64,000 bases of DNA, taken from the NCBI RefSeq assembly GCF_051414055.1, contig NZ_JBLKNX010000005.1, forward strand, positions 213,553 through 277,552, in the 5' to 3' direction. The stretch's first letter is position 1; each line of letters begins with the position of its first letter. The notes beneath the pieces were generated by a model. The model was not told where the DNA came from, made no database searches, and worked only from the letters and a program-made list of their open reading frames with translations. Positions 1 to 8,429 of the stretch are shown piece after piece. The stretch comes from Halosimplex halobium (GTDB lineage Archaea; Halobacteriota; Halobacteria; Halobacteriales; Haloarculaceae). Made by a program: the position numbers and the translations under genes.

Positions 1-1
1 T

Positions 2-1369
2 AGTTCGGCGGACGCCGACCAGGCGGAAGCGGACGACCCGCTGGCCGACCCGGGCGCCGGGGCCGACGAACCGGTCCCGGACGCCGAGGCCGACGAACAG
101 AACGCCGGGGCCGCCGACCCGGTCCCGGACGCCAAGTCCGACGAACAGAACGCCGGGGCCGCCGACCCGGTCCCGGACGCCAAGTCCGACGAACAGCACG
201 CCGGGGCCGCCGACCCGGTCCCGGACGCCAAGGCCGACACGAGCGACCGGAAGACCGACGCGCCCGCGGCTACGGACGACGAAACCGACGCGAGCGCTGG
301 ACCGGGCGGCGACCGCGGGACCGACCCGGCGGACGCGACGGCCGACACGGACGCGACGGCCGACACGGACGCGACGGCCGACACGGACGCGACGGCCGAC
401 ACGGACTCGGCAGTGGCAGACACGACATCGGGTCCGGCCGCCGATCCGGCGGATACGGCCGACAGCGTCGCGGCCGCCGAAGCAGGCGCCGGCGTCGACG
501 CGTCGGACACCGGGGGAGCGGAACCGGCCGACGCCGCGGCAGTGGACGACGGATCCGGTGGAGGGGACCACGAGCCGGCCGACGCGGGGGACGACGCGCC
601 CGCCGAAGTGGCGGACGACGAGTCCGAAGGCGCGACCGAGGAGGGGACCGACCTCGCCTGTCCGAACTGCGGCGAGGCGGTGGGCGCCGAGGACAACTTC
701 TGCGCCAACTGCGGCGAGGACGTGTCGGCGCTGGAGCCGGGGCCGCTGACGGAGTGCCCGGCCTGCGAGGCCGAGGTCGACCCGGAGGACAACTTCTGTG
801 CCACCTGCGGCGAGGACCTCGACGCCCACCGCTCGGGCGGCACGACCGGAGCCGAGTCGGCCGGCGACGGCGCCACGACCGCCGACTCCGCGGCCGGTAC
901 GGCCCGGAGCGACACCGGTGACGACCGGCCAGTCGAGCGAGCCGACGATGCGGGGGCGGACGCGGCGGCGCCGGCCGGAACGGACGAGGCGTCGGCGGGA
1001 GCGAACGGGGCGTCGACCCGGGCCGACGAGGGGCCCGCGGGAGCCGGCGACGCGGCGGCCGAAGCGCCGGAATCGCTGGTGCTGGTCGTGCGCAACCGCG
1101 AGATTCAAGTGTGGGACGGGGATACCGTCGGGCGAACCATCCGCAGCATCGTGGTGAACACGGGCGGCGACGAGGAGGAGGCGCGGCAGATCCACCGCGA
1201 ACACGTCAGGTTCGTCCGCGAGGACGGACGGTTCCACGTCGTCGCGCTCGGGCGGAACCCGACGGTCGTCGACGGGGAGTCGCTCGACGAGGGCGAGCGC
1301 GCCCCCGTCTCGCCGGGCGACCGGATCGAGCTCTCCGGCGTCGCGACGCTGCGCGTCCAGTCCCCCTGA
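2..1369 (+). CDS. Double zinc-ribbon / FHA-like domain protein, 5' end outside window
   Basis: The frame is open from base 2, so the true start lies before the window and only the last 455 codons are seen. The first part is Asp/Ala/Thr-rich low-complexity sequence built from tandem repeats. Two CxxC zinc ribbons follow (CPNCGEAVGAEDNFCANCG, then CPACE...CATCG), then another acidic linker, then a C-terminal FHA-like fold of about 95 residues with the IHREHVRF stretch where FHA domains bind phosphothreonine. FHA domains recognise phosphoproteins, so an adaptor or signalling role is inferred; no catalytic domain is visible. An internal ATG at 413 exists, but coding continues upstream of it without a stop. 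The next gene begins 27 nt downstream and also ends in a zinc ribbon, so the two may be co-transcribed. Confidence 0.8.
   Translation, partial: SSADADQAEADDPLADPGAGADEPVPDAEADEQNAGAADPVPDAKSDEQNAGAADPVPDAKSDEQHAGAADPVPDAKADTSDRKTDAPAATDDETDASAGPGGDRGTDPADATADTDATADTDATADTDATADTDSAVADTTSGPAADPADTADSVAAAEAGAGVDASDTGGAEPADAAAVDDGSGGGDHEPADAGDDAPAEVADDESEGATEEGTDLACPNCGEAVGAEDNFCANCGEDVSALEPGPLTECPACEAEVDPEDNFCATCGEDLDAHRSGGTTGAESAGDGATTADSAAGTARSDTGDDRPVERADDAGADAAAPAGTDEASAGANGASTRADEGPAGAGDAAAEAPESLVLVVRNREIQVWDGDTVGRTIRSIVVNTGGDEEEARQIHREHVRFVREDGRFHVVALGRNPTVVDGESLDEGERAPVSPGDRIELSGVATLRVQSP
89..232 (+). repeat. 48-bp in-frame tandem repeat, 3 copies
   Basis: Three nearly identical 48-bp units (16 codons, reading about ADEQNAGAADPVPDAK) lie at 89-136, 137-184 and 185-232, with a partial copy before them. 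They are inside the coding frame of the zinc-ribbon/FHA protein and preserve it. Near-identity suggests recent slippage or unequal recombination. Confidence 0.9.
332..403 (+). repeat. 18-bp in-frame tandem repeat, 4 copies
   Basis: Four consecutive identical 18-bp units encode DATADT repeats in the acidic linker of the same protein. Copy number is likely variable between strains. Confidence 0.9.
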
Positions 1370-1396
1370 CCCCGCGGCACGGTCCGACGAGCGAGC

Positions 1397-2617
1397 ATGG
1401 ATACCAGAGACACGCGCCGTGAACTCGGCAGGTCGGTCCGCCTCCTCGCGGACGAGGAGCGGTGGCTGTTCGTCGGCCTCGTCGCCGGCGCCGCCGGCTA
1501 CCTCATCTGGCTGGCCGGCACCGGCGTCGCCGTCTCGCAGGTCGCCGAGCTGGCCGTCGGCGCCTACAGCGTCGACCCCTGGTCGACCGAGGCGGCCGGC
1601 CTCCTCGTCGCCCTGGCCGTCCTCTGGGTGCTCGTCCCGTCGGCAGTCGCCGTCCGCTACGTCGTCGGCAGGCTCACGAACCTGCGGGGCAACGTCGAGC
1701 AGTGTTACCGCTTCGACCGGCCGCTGGTCGCGCTGGCCCCGCCGCTGGTCCTGCTGGCCGTCGCCGTCGGCGCCGGCGCCGCCCGCGGGAGCGCGACGGT
1801 GCCCGTCCTGGGCCTGCTGGCGGTCGCGAACACGCTGTTGCTCGTCAGGACCGTCGCCTACGGCTACCGGGTCTACTCCTTCTCGGCGCCGCGGCTGCTG
1901 CAGGCGCTCGTCTTTCTCTCGGCGGTCGTCGCGACGACGGCGGCGGCCACGCGGGCCGCCTCGCTGGGCGGCCAGACCGCGCTGGTCGAGGCGGCCGCCG
2001 CCCGCTACGGGGTCGCCGACCTGGTCTTCGGCGCGGTGAGCCGCGCCGGCCTCACCGCGCCGCTGCTGCCGCTAGTCGCTGTCGCCACCCCCGCCGCGCT
2101 CGCGCTCGCGTACGTCTGGATCCAGCTGTTCGCCAGCCTGCTCGTCCGGATCCGCCGGCCGGACGTGCCCCGCTCGGCGATCCGCGCCGGCCAGCGCTAC
2201 CCGCAGGTCGTCCAGCCCGGCACGACCGACCGCCTGGCGATGGGCACCGCGCCCGACGACGGCGCTGACGAAGGCTCGGCCGACGGGGCGTCGGAGTCGA
2301 ACGACGCCGTCGACAGCTCCGGCGGCGGTGGTCCGGCCGCGGACGGTTCGACCGCCGACGCCGGGGCGGACGACGGCGGGGAGAGCGACGAGTCCGGGTC
2401 GGCCGATCCGGGCGAGGACGCCGTCGAACCCCCCGGACAGACGCGCGTGTTCACGCCGCCGGAAGACGCCGACGAGGTGAGCCCCGAGGCCGTCTCGGAG
2501 GGGACGAGCGAGCGATCGGTGAAAAACGAGTTCTGTCCCATCTGCGGGGAGACCTACGCCGCCGAACCCGACCGGACGAACTGCCCGAACTGCAACGCCG
2601 TCCTCGACCGGGACTGA
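1397..2617 (+). CDS. Polytopic membrane protein with C-terminal zinc ribbon
   Basis: This 406-residue protein has about six hydrophobic segments between residues 23 and 250, then an acidic Ser/Gly/Asp-rich linker, then a C-terminal CPICG...CPNCN zinc ribbon. It resembles haloarchaeal permease-like proteins annotated as DUF7139; that assignment is from memory. The function is unknown. The membrane-plus-cytosolic-ribbon layout and the adjacent zinc-ribbon/FHA gene suggest the two act together. The start at 1397 follows the upstream stop by 27 nt. Its C-terminal stop at 2617 faces the convergent acyl-CoA ligase gene. Confidence 0.75.
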   Translation: MDTRDTRRELGRSVRLLADEERWLFVGLVAGAAGYLIWLAGTGVAVSQVAELAVGAYSVDPWSTEAAGLLVALAVLWVLVPSAVAVRYVVGRLTNLRGNVEQCYRFDRPLVALAPPLVLLAVAVGAGAARGSATVPVLGLLAVANTLLLVRTVAYGYRVYSFSAPRLLQALVFLSAVVATTAAATRAASLGGQTALVEAAAARYGVADLVFGAVSRAGLTAPLLPLVAVATPAALALAYVWIQLFASLLVRIRRPDVPRSAIRAGQRYPQVVQPGTTDRLAMGTAPDDGADEGSADGASESNDAVDSSGGGGPAADGSTADAGADDGGESDESGSADPGEDAVEPPGQTRVFTPPEDADEVSPEAVSEGTSERSVKNEFCPICGETYAAEPDRTNCPNCNAVLDRD

Positions 2618-2679
2618 GCCGCGGCCGCCGGGGGTCGACCGGCTGTCGTTTTACTCGGCGGGTCGCCGGTCGCGGGCGG

Positions 2680-4764
2680 TCATCGCGCGTCCGCGACCTC
2701 GTCGAGCGCCCCGGGGTTCTCGATGGAGGACATGTCGCCGAGGTTCTCGCCGGTGTAGGTCCCCTCGATGGCCCGGCGGATGATCTTCCCGCTCTGGGTC
2801 TTGGGGAACTCGTCGACGAACAGCACCTCCCGCGGGCGGAACGGCTTGCCGAGTTCCTCGCCGACCAGCTCGCGGATCTCCGCCCGCAGCTCGTCGGACT
2901 CCGCGACCCCGTCCTCGACGACGACGTAGAGGACGACCGCCGTGCCGGTGGTGTCGTCGGGGACGCCGACGGCGGCCGCCTGGTTGACCGCCTCGTGTTC
3001 GATGGCGGCGCCCTCGACCTCGGCGGGGCCGACCTTCCGGCCGGCGACGTTCAGTGCGTCGTCGGCCCGCCCGTGGAGGAACCAGAAGCCCTCGGCGTCC
3101 TTCTGTGCCCAGTCGCCGTGGTCCCACAGGTTCTCCCAGGTCGACCAGTACTCCCGGAGGTACCGCTCGTCGCCCGACCACAGCGACTTTGTCATCGACG
3201 GACAGGAGTCGCGGGCGACCAGATACCCCCGCTCGCCCGTGTCGGCGATGCTCTCGCCGTGCTCGTCGACGATGTCGATGTCCATGCCGAGACCCGGGCC
3301 GCCGAGCGTGCAGGGCTTCAGCTCCTGAATGGGCATCGGCATGAGGAAACAGCCGCAGATCTCCGTGCCCCCTGAGATGTTGATGATCGGTGTCACCCCG
3401 TTGCCCACGTGCTCGTAGAACCACAGCCACGACTCGGGGTCCCAGGGCTCGCCCGTCGAGCCGAGGATCCGGAGGCTGGACAGGTCGTGGCCCTCCAGCC
3501 ACTCGTCGCCGTGTTTGCGCAAGGCTCGAATGGCCGTCGGCGAGATGCCGAACTGCGTGATCCCGTGGCGGTCGATCATCGCCCAGTAGCGGTCGGGGTC
3601 GGGGTAGTCCGGCGCCCCTTCGTACATGAAGACGGTGTTGCCGAAGTGGTGGTTGCCGATCAGGGTCCACGGGCCCATCATCCAGCCGATGTCGGACACC
3701 CAGAAGAACCGGTCGGCAGGCTTCAGGTCGAACCCGAAGTACAGCTCCTTGGCGCACTGGACGTTCACGCCGGCGTGGGTGTGGACGATCCCCTTCGGCT
3801 CCCCGGTGGTCCCCGACGAATAGAGGAGCATCGACTCCTGGTCGGCGTCGAGTTCGCGCGTCTCGAAGGCGTCGTCCCGTGTCTCGACCGCGTCGGTCCA
3901 CCAGCGGTCCCGGCTCCCGGTCCAGGGAATGTCGTGGTCGCCCGGGTCCGCGTCGGCCGCAGCTTCGCAGTCCGCGGATCCGGTCCCCGCGTCGCCGCCG
4001 CGGGTTCCGAGCCGGTCGTAGACGACGACCTCCTCGACGTGGCCGGCCTCCGCGATAGCGTCGTCTGCGGTTCCTTTCAGGCGGACCTCGTCCCCGCGGC
4101 GATAGAAGCCGTCGCCGGTGAACAGGACGGACGGTTCGGCGTCGTCGATGCGGGTGGCGGTGGCGTCGACGCCGAACCCCGAGAAGATCGGGACGGCGAT
4201 CGCTCCGACCTTGAAACAGCCGTAGAGGATCGAGACGACCTCGGGGACCATCGGCATGTAGAGTCCGACGGTGTCGCCGACGCCGACGCCCCGCGAGTCG
4301 AGGTAGTTCGCCACCCTGTCGGACTGGCGGCGGAGTTCGTGGAAGGTCACCTCCCGTATCTCGGCGGCTTCGCCGTCCGGACCGACGGGTTCGCCCTCCC
4401 AGATGCAGGCCACCTTGTTCCGCGTCTCGGCGTCGGGGTCGGCGTGGCGGTCCAGCACGTTGTGGGCGATGTTCGTCGTCCCGCCGGGGTACCAGTCGGT
4501 GAACTGCGGGCCGTCGCTGTCGTCCCGGACGCGGTCGTACGGCTCGAAAAAGTCCACGTCGAGGTACTCGGTCATCGTGTCCCAGAACCAGTCGACGCCC
4601 GAGGCCGGTTCGCCGAGGTCGGCCTCCGTCGTCCGGGCGATCAGTTCGTCGTAGTCGTCGATGTCGTAGGTCCGCATGAACTCCCGGACGTTCGTCGACT
4701 CGACGAACTCCCGGTCCGGTCGGTGGACCACCTCGTCGATGTCTCCGAGTGAGTCGGACGCCAT
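2680..4764 (-). CDS. AMP-forming acyl-CoA synthetase (acetyl-CoA synthetase-like)
   Basis: This protein activates a carboxylic acid to its acyl-CoA through an acyl-adenylate in the cytoplasm. The P-loop-like YSSGTTGEPKG is near residue 312, the adenine-binding GGTEICG lies in the middle, the hinge is GRADDALNVAGRKVGP, and the catalytic lysine sits in PKTQSGKIIRRA near residue 659. The N-terminal DWYPGGTTNIAHNVLDRH matches the acetyl-CoA synthetase cap. I chose ATG 4764 (694 aa) rather than the longest frame at 4983, because the TATA-like box at 4788-4797 sits about 30 nt upstream of it. Substrate (acetate, propionate or another acid) cannot be told from sequence alone. Confidence 0.88.
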   Translation of the reverse strand: MASDSLGDIDEVVHRPDREFVESTNVREFMRTYDIDDYDELIARTTEADLGEPASGVDWFWDTMTEYLDVDFFEPYDRVRDDSDGPQFTDWYPGGTTNIAHNVLDRHADPDAETRNKVACIWEGEPVGPDGEAAEIREVTFHELRRQSDRVANYLDSRGVGVGDTVGLYMPMVPEVVSILYGCFKVGAIAVPIFSGFGVDATATRIDDAEPSVLFTGDGFYRRGDEVRLKGTADDAIAEAGHVEEVVVYDRLGTRGGDAGTGSADCEAAADADPGDHDIPWTGSRDRWWTDAVETRDDAFETRELDADQESMLLYSSGTTGEPKGIVHTHAGVNVQCAKELYFGFDLKPADRFFWVSDIGWMMGPWTLIGNHHFGNTVFMYEGAPDYPDPDRYWAMIDRHGITQFGISPTAIRALRKHGDEWLEGHDLSSLRILGSTGEPWDPESWLWFYEHVGNGVTPIINISGGTEICGCFLMPMPIQELKPCTLGGPGLGMDIDIVDEHGESIADTGERGYLVARDSCPSMTKSLWSGDERYLREYWSTWENLWDHGDWAQKDAEGFWFLHGRADDALNVAGRKVGPAEVEGAAIEHEAVNQAAAVGVPDDTTGTAVVLYVVVEDGVAESDELRAEIRELVGEELGKPFRPREVLFVDEFPKTQSGKIIRRAIEGTYTGENLGDMSSIENPGALDEVADAR

Positions 4765-4787
4765 ACCGGACGTTGGCCCGGCGCTCC

Positions 4788-4797
4788 CAAAGTATTT
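4788..4797 (-). promoter_or_regulatory. TATA-like box of the acyl-CoA synthetase gene
   Basis: Read on the minus strand this is CAAATACTTT, the only AT-rich block in the region. It is centred about 29 nt before ATG 4764, which fits a leaderless haloarchaeal transcript and supports that start. Confidence 0.55.
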
Positions 4798-4930
4798 GCC
4801 CGGTCGATCGTGAACGACGGCTCCGTCGAGCGGTGGCTCGCTCGTCCGTCGCGTCGAGCCGCGCGTCTCCCGCAGGTCGACGCGGCGGGTGCCCGCAAGT
4901 TCTTTTCGCGTGGCCGTCCGAGGGTCGGGT

Positions 4931-5512
4931 ATGTACGTTCGGGACGCCAAGAACCGCGACGAGGCCTGGTTGCTGGACCACATCGAGGCGATGGGGTTAG
5001 ACGAGACAGCGTTCCGTTCGCGCGACTACGTGATCGCCGTCGACGAGGTCGACAACGTCAGGGCGGGGTTCGGCCGCTACCGCGTCCACAAGACCGACGA
5101 CGGCGAGCACTGCGAGCTCACGAGCATCGGCGTCCTCGACGGCTGGCGCGGCCAGGGCGTCGGCGCCCACGTCGTCGAGCGGCTCGTCCGCACGGCCGCC
5201 GACGAGGGGTTCGAGACCGTCTACTCGCTGACCGACGAACCGGACTACCTCGCGCAGTTCGGCTTCGACCCCATCGAGGAGTCGGCCCTGCCCGACCGGC
5301 TCCGCGAGCGCCTCTCGGAGAAGCGCGACGGGGTCGCGCCCGAGGCGGTCCCGATGCGCGTCGACCCCGAGCGGTTCCGCGTGCCCGACCGCCTCCGCGA
5401 GGCGTTCAAGGGCGCGGCCGCCGCGGAGGCCGACGACGAGCCCGAGGAGGGTCCCGAGGACTTCGGGATCGACCCCGACGAGGCGACCTACAAGTACGAC
5501 ACAGGCAGCTGA
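4931..5512 (+). CDS. GNAT-family N-acetyltransferase
   Basis: The 193-residue protein has the GNAT acetyl-CoA loop in GVLDGWRGQGVGAHVVERLV (V/I-x-x-x-x-R-G-x-G-x-G/A pattern, RGQGVG) followed by a helix, and YSLTDEPDYLAQFGF as the typical substrate-side strand and loop. These enzymes transfer acetyl from acetyl-CoA to an amine; the DYLAQFGF ending is like ArgA-type N-acetylglutamate synthase relatives, but the substrate is not established. The start at 4931 is preferred over 4889 because conserved sequence begins at MYVRDAKN and AT-richer sequence lies about 25-30 nt upstream. It is transcribed divergently from the acyl-CoA ligase. Confidence 0.82.
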   Translation: MYVRDAKNRDEAWLLDHIEAMGLDETAFRSRDYVIAVDEVDNVRAGFGRYRVHKTDDGEHCELTSIGVLDGWRGQGVGAHVVERLVRTAADEGFETVYSLTDEPDYLAQFGFDPIEESALPDRLRERLSEKRDGVAPEAVPMRVDPERFRVPDRLREAFKGAAAAEADDEPEEGPEDFGIDPDEATYKYDTGS

Positions 5513-5653
5513 CCCCGCCGTCGCTGCCGGCAGTCCCGTCGCGTCGGGACCGCGCTCCCCGGACCCCGCGGCGCCGGGGCGGCGCGCAGGGAGCGGCGCC
5601 CGCCGCGGGAACGGAAGTTTAAAGATTGTATCACGGCCAGTTTCGGGACAAGA

Positions 5654-5941
5654 ATGCTCCCGATCCCGCTCCAGCTGATCGACGGGTTCCTGCTGAAGGT
5701 CAACTTCGGCGACGCGCTCATCGTCGGGTTCGTCCTGGGACTGTTCGCCGTGGCGACCCAGCGCTCGCGGAAGCTGCTGACGCTGCATCTCATCGCGTTC
5801 GGCGCTCTGTTTCTCCTCGCGCCCGGCAGCATGTACGAGCCCGCGGAGCTGAGCCTCCTCAGCGGCATCCTGCAGTACAAGATGATCGGTCTCGTCCTGC
5901 TGGTCGTCTCGCCCGTCCTCTACACGACCGCCCAGAAGTAA
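5654..5941 (+). CDS. Small membrane protein
   Basis: A 95-residue hydrophobic protein with three likely membrane segments (around residues 19-33, 44-61 and 73-90). A TATA-like TTTAAAG block lies about 30-35 nt before ATG 5654, which supports it as a real leaderless gene. The family is not recognised and neighbours give no clear functional link. It converges with NAD kinase on the other strand. Confidence 0.65.
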   Translation: MLPIPLQLIDGFLLKVNFGDALIVGFVLGLFAVATQRSRKLLTLHLIAFGALFLLAPGSMYEPAELSLLSGILQYKMIGLVLLVVSPVLYTTAQK

Positions 5942-5998
5942 CCCCGTCCCCGTTCTCGTCGAGTCCTCGCCCGCGACGCGCCGACGTCGAGCGGCGGG

Positions 5999-6853
5999 TC
6001 ACTCGATCTTGCCGAGTGCGGTGAAGAAATCGAGCGGCGGGCCGGCGATCCGGACCGGACGGGCCGCGCGTTCGAGCGTCACCTCCGCGGGCGCGTCGAG
6101 CTCCCGGCGGGCGCGGCCGTCGCTGACGACGAACCCGCCGTCGGCGTCGTCGACCCGGACCGTGACCGTGCTGTCGATGTCGACCGCCAGCGGCGGCATC
6201 GACTCCGCGCCGCACATCTCCGTGAGCACGAGCGTCGACACGCCCGGGTGGACCAGCGGGCCGCCCTCGCTGAGATTGTACGCGGTCGAGCCGGTCGGCG
6301 TCGCCAGCAGGATCCCGTCGGCGTGGCCGCTGGTGTACAGCGAGCCGTCGACGCGCACCTCCAGGGCGGCGCCGCCGCCGTGGCCCCTGCGCGGTCCCTG
6401 GACGACGACCTCGTTGAGCGCCGGCGGCAGCGACCACCCGTCGCCGCTCGCCTCGACCCGCGGCATATCCCGCGTCTCGATTGCGCCCCGGTCCTGGTAC
6501 TGCTCGACTTCCGCCGTGACGGCGTCGACGGCCTCCTCCGGCGGGACGGCGTTGAGAAAGCCCACCTCGCCGAGGTTGACGCCCATGATCGGCGTCGCCC
6601 CGGCGGCGCGGGCGGCGAACAGGAAGGTGCCGTCGCCGCCGATGCTCACCACCAGGTCGCAGTCGGCCAGTTCGTCGACGGGGACGCCCAGCTGCGCCGG
6701 GTCCGGGTGGTCGCTCGGCCACGCCGCGGGGTCCTCGGCGGACTCCTCGTCGACCGCGACGGCCACGCCCATGTCGACCAGCCGCTCGTACAGGTCGGCC
6801 ACGATGCCCGCGGCGCGGCGGTTGCCCCGCTGGCCGACGATTCCGACTCGCAT
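5999..6853 (-). CDS. nadK: NAD kinase
   Basis: The enzyme phosphorylates NAD+ to NADP+ in the cytoplasm. The 284-residue protein carries the diagnostic SIGGDGTFLFAAR motif, the NLGEVGFLNAV segment, the conserved Gly-rich region around TPTGSTAYNLSEGGPLVHP, and the C-terminal VSDGRARRELDAP strand. The usual start MRVGIVGQRGN is at 6853; the longer frame to 6982 adds only unconserved Arg-rich sequence. A second, diverged member of this family sits at the right edge of the window (63377-64000). Confidence 0.92.
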   Translation of the reverse strand: MRVGIVGQRGNRRAAGIVADLYERLVDMGVAVAVDEESAEDPAAWPSDHPDPAQLGVPVDELADCDLVVSIGGDGTFLFAARAAGATPIMGVNLGEVGFLNAVPPEEAVDAVTAEVEQYQDRGAIETRDMPRVEASGDGWSLPPALNEVVVQGPRRGHGGGAALEVRVDGSLYTSGHADGILLATPTGSTAYNLSEGGPLVHPGVSTLVLTEMCGAESMPPLAVDIDSTVTVRVDDADGGFVVSDGRARRELDAPAEVTLERAARPVRIAGPPLDFFTALGKIE

Positions 6854-7033
6854 TGGCGTCCGGTTCGCGTTCCTCCCCAATAAACGACCCCGTCGGCGTC
6901 CGGCGACCGCCGGGACCGGCGACCGCTCTCGTCTCTGTCCCCATACCCGTCCCCGTTCCGCGTCCCGGCCCCCTCGAATCAACTCCGATAGCCGGCGGGC
7001 AAGTTTAATGGCGGGGGAGACGCACCTTCGCCC

Positions 7034-7069
7034 ATGAGTACCCCGGAATCCGGGGAGGCGAACGGATGA
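7034..7069 (+). other. Possible 11-codon upstream ORF overlapping the KaiC-like gene start
   Basis: ATG 7034 opens an 11-codon frame (MSTPESGEANG) whose TGA overlaps the ATG of the next gene as ATGA at 7066-7069. The TATA-like AGTTTAA at about 7001-7007 is placed so that a leaderless transcript would begin close to 7034, not 7066. The small frame would therefore be read first. It could be a leader peptide for translational coupling or an accident of sequence. Confidence 0.35.
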
Positions 7070-8271
7070 GCGACGACGCGGACGACGACTGGTTCGAGGA
7101 CGCGCTCCGCGACGAGGAGACCGAGGAGACGACTGACTCCGCCGCGGAATCCGAGGGCGAGGGCGACGACGACGCCTTCGACGACTGGAGCGAGGGCGAC
7201 GGGCCGGACGACGGCGAACCCTTCGACGGGTCGGGAAATGACACGGGGTTCGACGACTCGACCGACGCCGAGGAGTTCGGGGCCACCAGCGGAACCGACG
7301 CCGACGCCGACGAGGAGTCTGGCGGTGAGAGCGCGTTCGGCGACACCGGGAGCGGCGACGACAGCCCGTTCGGTGACACTGGGAACAGCAGTGGAAGCGC
7401 GTTCGGTGACGTGGGGACCGGCGACGACAGCCCGTTCGGCGACGCCGGAGACGGCGACGGCGGCGGGTTCGGTGACGGCGACGGTGGGGAACTCTTCGAC
7501 GACGACTTCTCCGACGCCATGGGTGGAATGGGCGGCGACACCGACTTCGAGGACGACGACTTCGAGTCGGACATCCCCCGCCTCGACCTGGGTATCGAGG
7601 GACTCGACAACATGGTCCAGGGCGGGATCCCGCTGCGCCACCTCATCGTCATCGTCGGCGGCGCCGGCACCGGCAAGACGACCTTCGGCCTCCAGTTCCT
7701 CCAGCACGGCCTGGAGAAGGAGGACACCGACTGCGGCGTCTTCATCACCCTCGAACAGACCCACGAGGACATCATGGCCACCGCCCGCGAACGTGGCTGG
7801 GAGTTCGAGCGCCACGAGGCCGAGGGGAACCTCGCGGTCGTCGACCTCGACCCCGTCGAGATGGCCAACAGCCTCGACAACATCCGCGGCGAACTCCCCG
7901 AGCTCATCGAGGACTTCGGCGCCGACCGGTTCGTCCTCGATTCGGTCTCGCTGCTGGAGATGATGTACGACGACGTCTCCCGCCGGCGCACCGAGGTGTT
8001 CGACTTCACCCAGAGCCTGAAGGACGCCGGCGTCACCACCGTCCTCACCAGCGAGGCCAACGAGGACAACCCCTACGCCTCCCGCCACGGCATCATCGAG
8101 TACCTCACCGACGCCGTCTTCCTGCTGCGGTACGTCCGCTCTGAGACCCAGGAGACCCGCCTCGCCGTCGAGATCCAGAAGATACGCAACGCCAACCACT
8201 CCCGGGAGACCAAACCCTACGAGATCACCATGGACGGTATCTCGGTGTACGAGCAGGCCAATATCTTCTGA
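7066..8271 (+). CDS. KaiC/RAD55-family ATPase with long acidic N-terminal tail
   Basis: The 401-residue protein has about 160 residues of Asp/Gly/Ser-rich sequence with repeated SAFGDTG/SPFGDAG blocks, then a single KaiC-type RecA ATPase domain. The Walker A is GGAGTGKTT, the Walker B region is RFVLDSVSLLEMM, and a late TSEANEDNPYASRHG segment resembles the RecA sensor region. Such one-domain proteins (GvpD/RAD55/'HTR-like') are common in haloarchaea and are mostly of unknown role, with proposed functions in signalling. The acidic tail is presumably disordered in high salt. Immediately after its stop comes the three-hairpin element at 8277. Confidence 0.82.
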   Translation: MSDDADDDWFEDALRDEETEETTDSAAESEGEGDDDAFDDWSEGDGPDDGEPFDGSGNDTGFDDSTDAEEFGATSGTDADADEESGGESAFGDTGSGDDSPFGDTGNSSGSAFGDVGTGDDSPFGDAGDGDGGGFGDGDGGELFDDDFSDAMGGMGGDTDFEDDDFESDIPRLDLGIEGLDNMVQGGIPLRHLIVIVGGAGTGKTTFGLQFLQHGLEKEDTDCGVFITLEQTHEDIMATARERGWEFERHEAEGNLAVVDLDPVEMANSLDNIRGELPELIEDFGADRFVLDSVSLLEMMYDDVSRRRTEVFDFTQSLKDAGVTTVLTSEANEDNPYASRHGIIEYLTDAVFLLRYVRSETQETRLAVEIQKIRNANHSRETKPYEITMDGISVYEQANIF

Positions 8272-8276
8272 CCATC

Positions 8277-8385
8277 TTTTTGACGGAGGGGCGGGCAAAC
8301 CGCGCCCACCCCTCCGCGAAAAATTCGGGAAAAGGCCGAACTCGCCCAGAGCGCGAGTTCGGTGAACCGGCGTCTGCGGCGCCGG
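8277..8385 (+). repeat. Three-hairpin structured element, copy 1
   Basis: The element begins 5 nt after the stop codon of the KaiC-like gene. Hairpin 1 pairs TTTTTG...CGGAGGGG with CCCCTCCG...CGAAAAA (8277-8323). Hairpin 2 pairs CCGAACTCGC (8336-8345) with GCGAGTTCGG (8353-8362). Hairpin 3 pairs CCGGCG (8367-8372) with CGCCGG (8380-8385). Between them lie the fixed tracts GGGAAAA and GGTGAA. A second copy at 46196-46328 keeps the same order and linkers but has different paired bases. It may serve as a terminator, 3'-UTR element or small RNA. Confidence 0.6.
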
Positions 8386-8429
8386 ATGCTACCTGCAGGT
8401 GGCGGTTGTTGCGATGAGCGGGCCCGGTG

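Noticed and set aside
4765..4983. N-terminal extension of the acyl-CoA synthetase
   Set aside because: It crosses the TATA-like box and overlaps the divergent GNAT gene; the sequence is Arg-rich and unlike the family.
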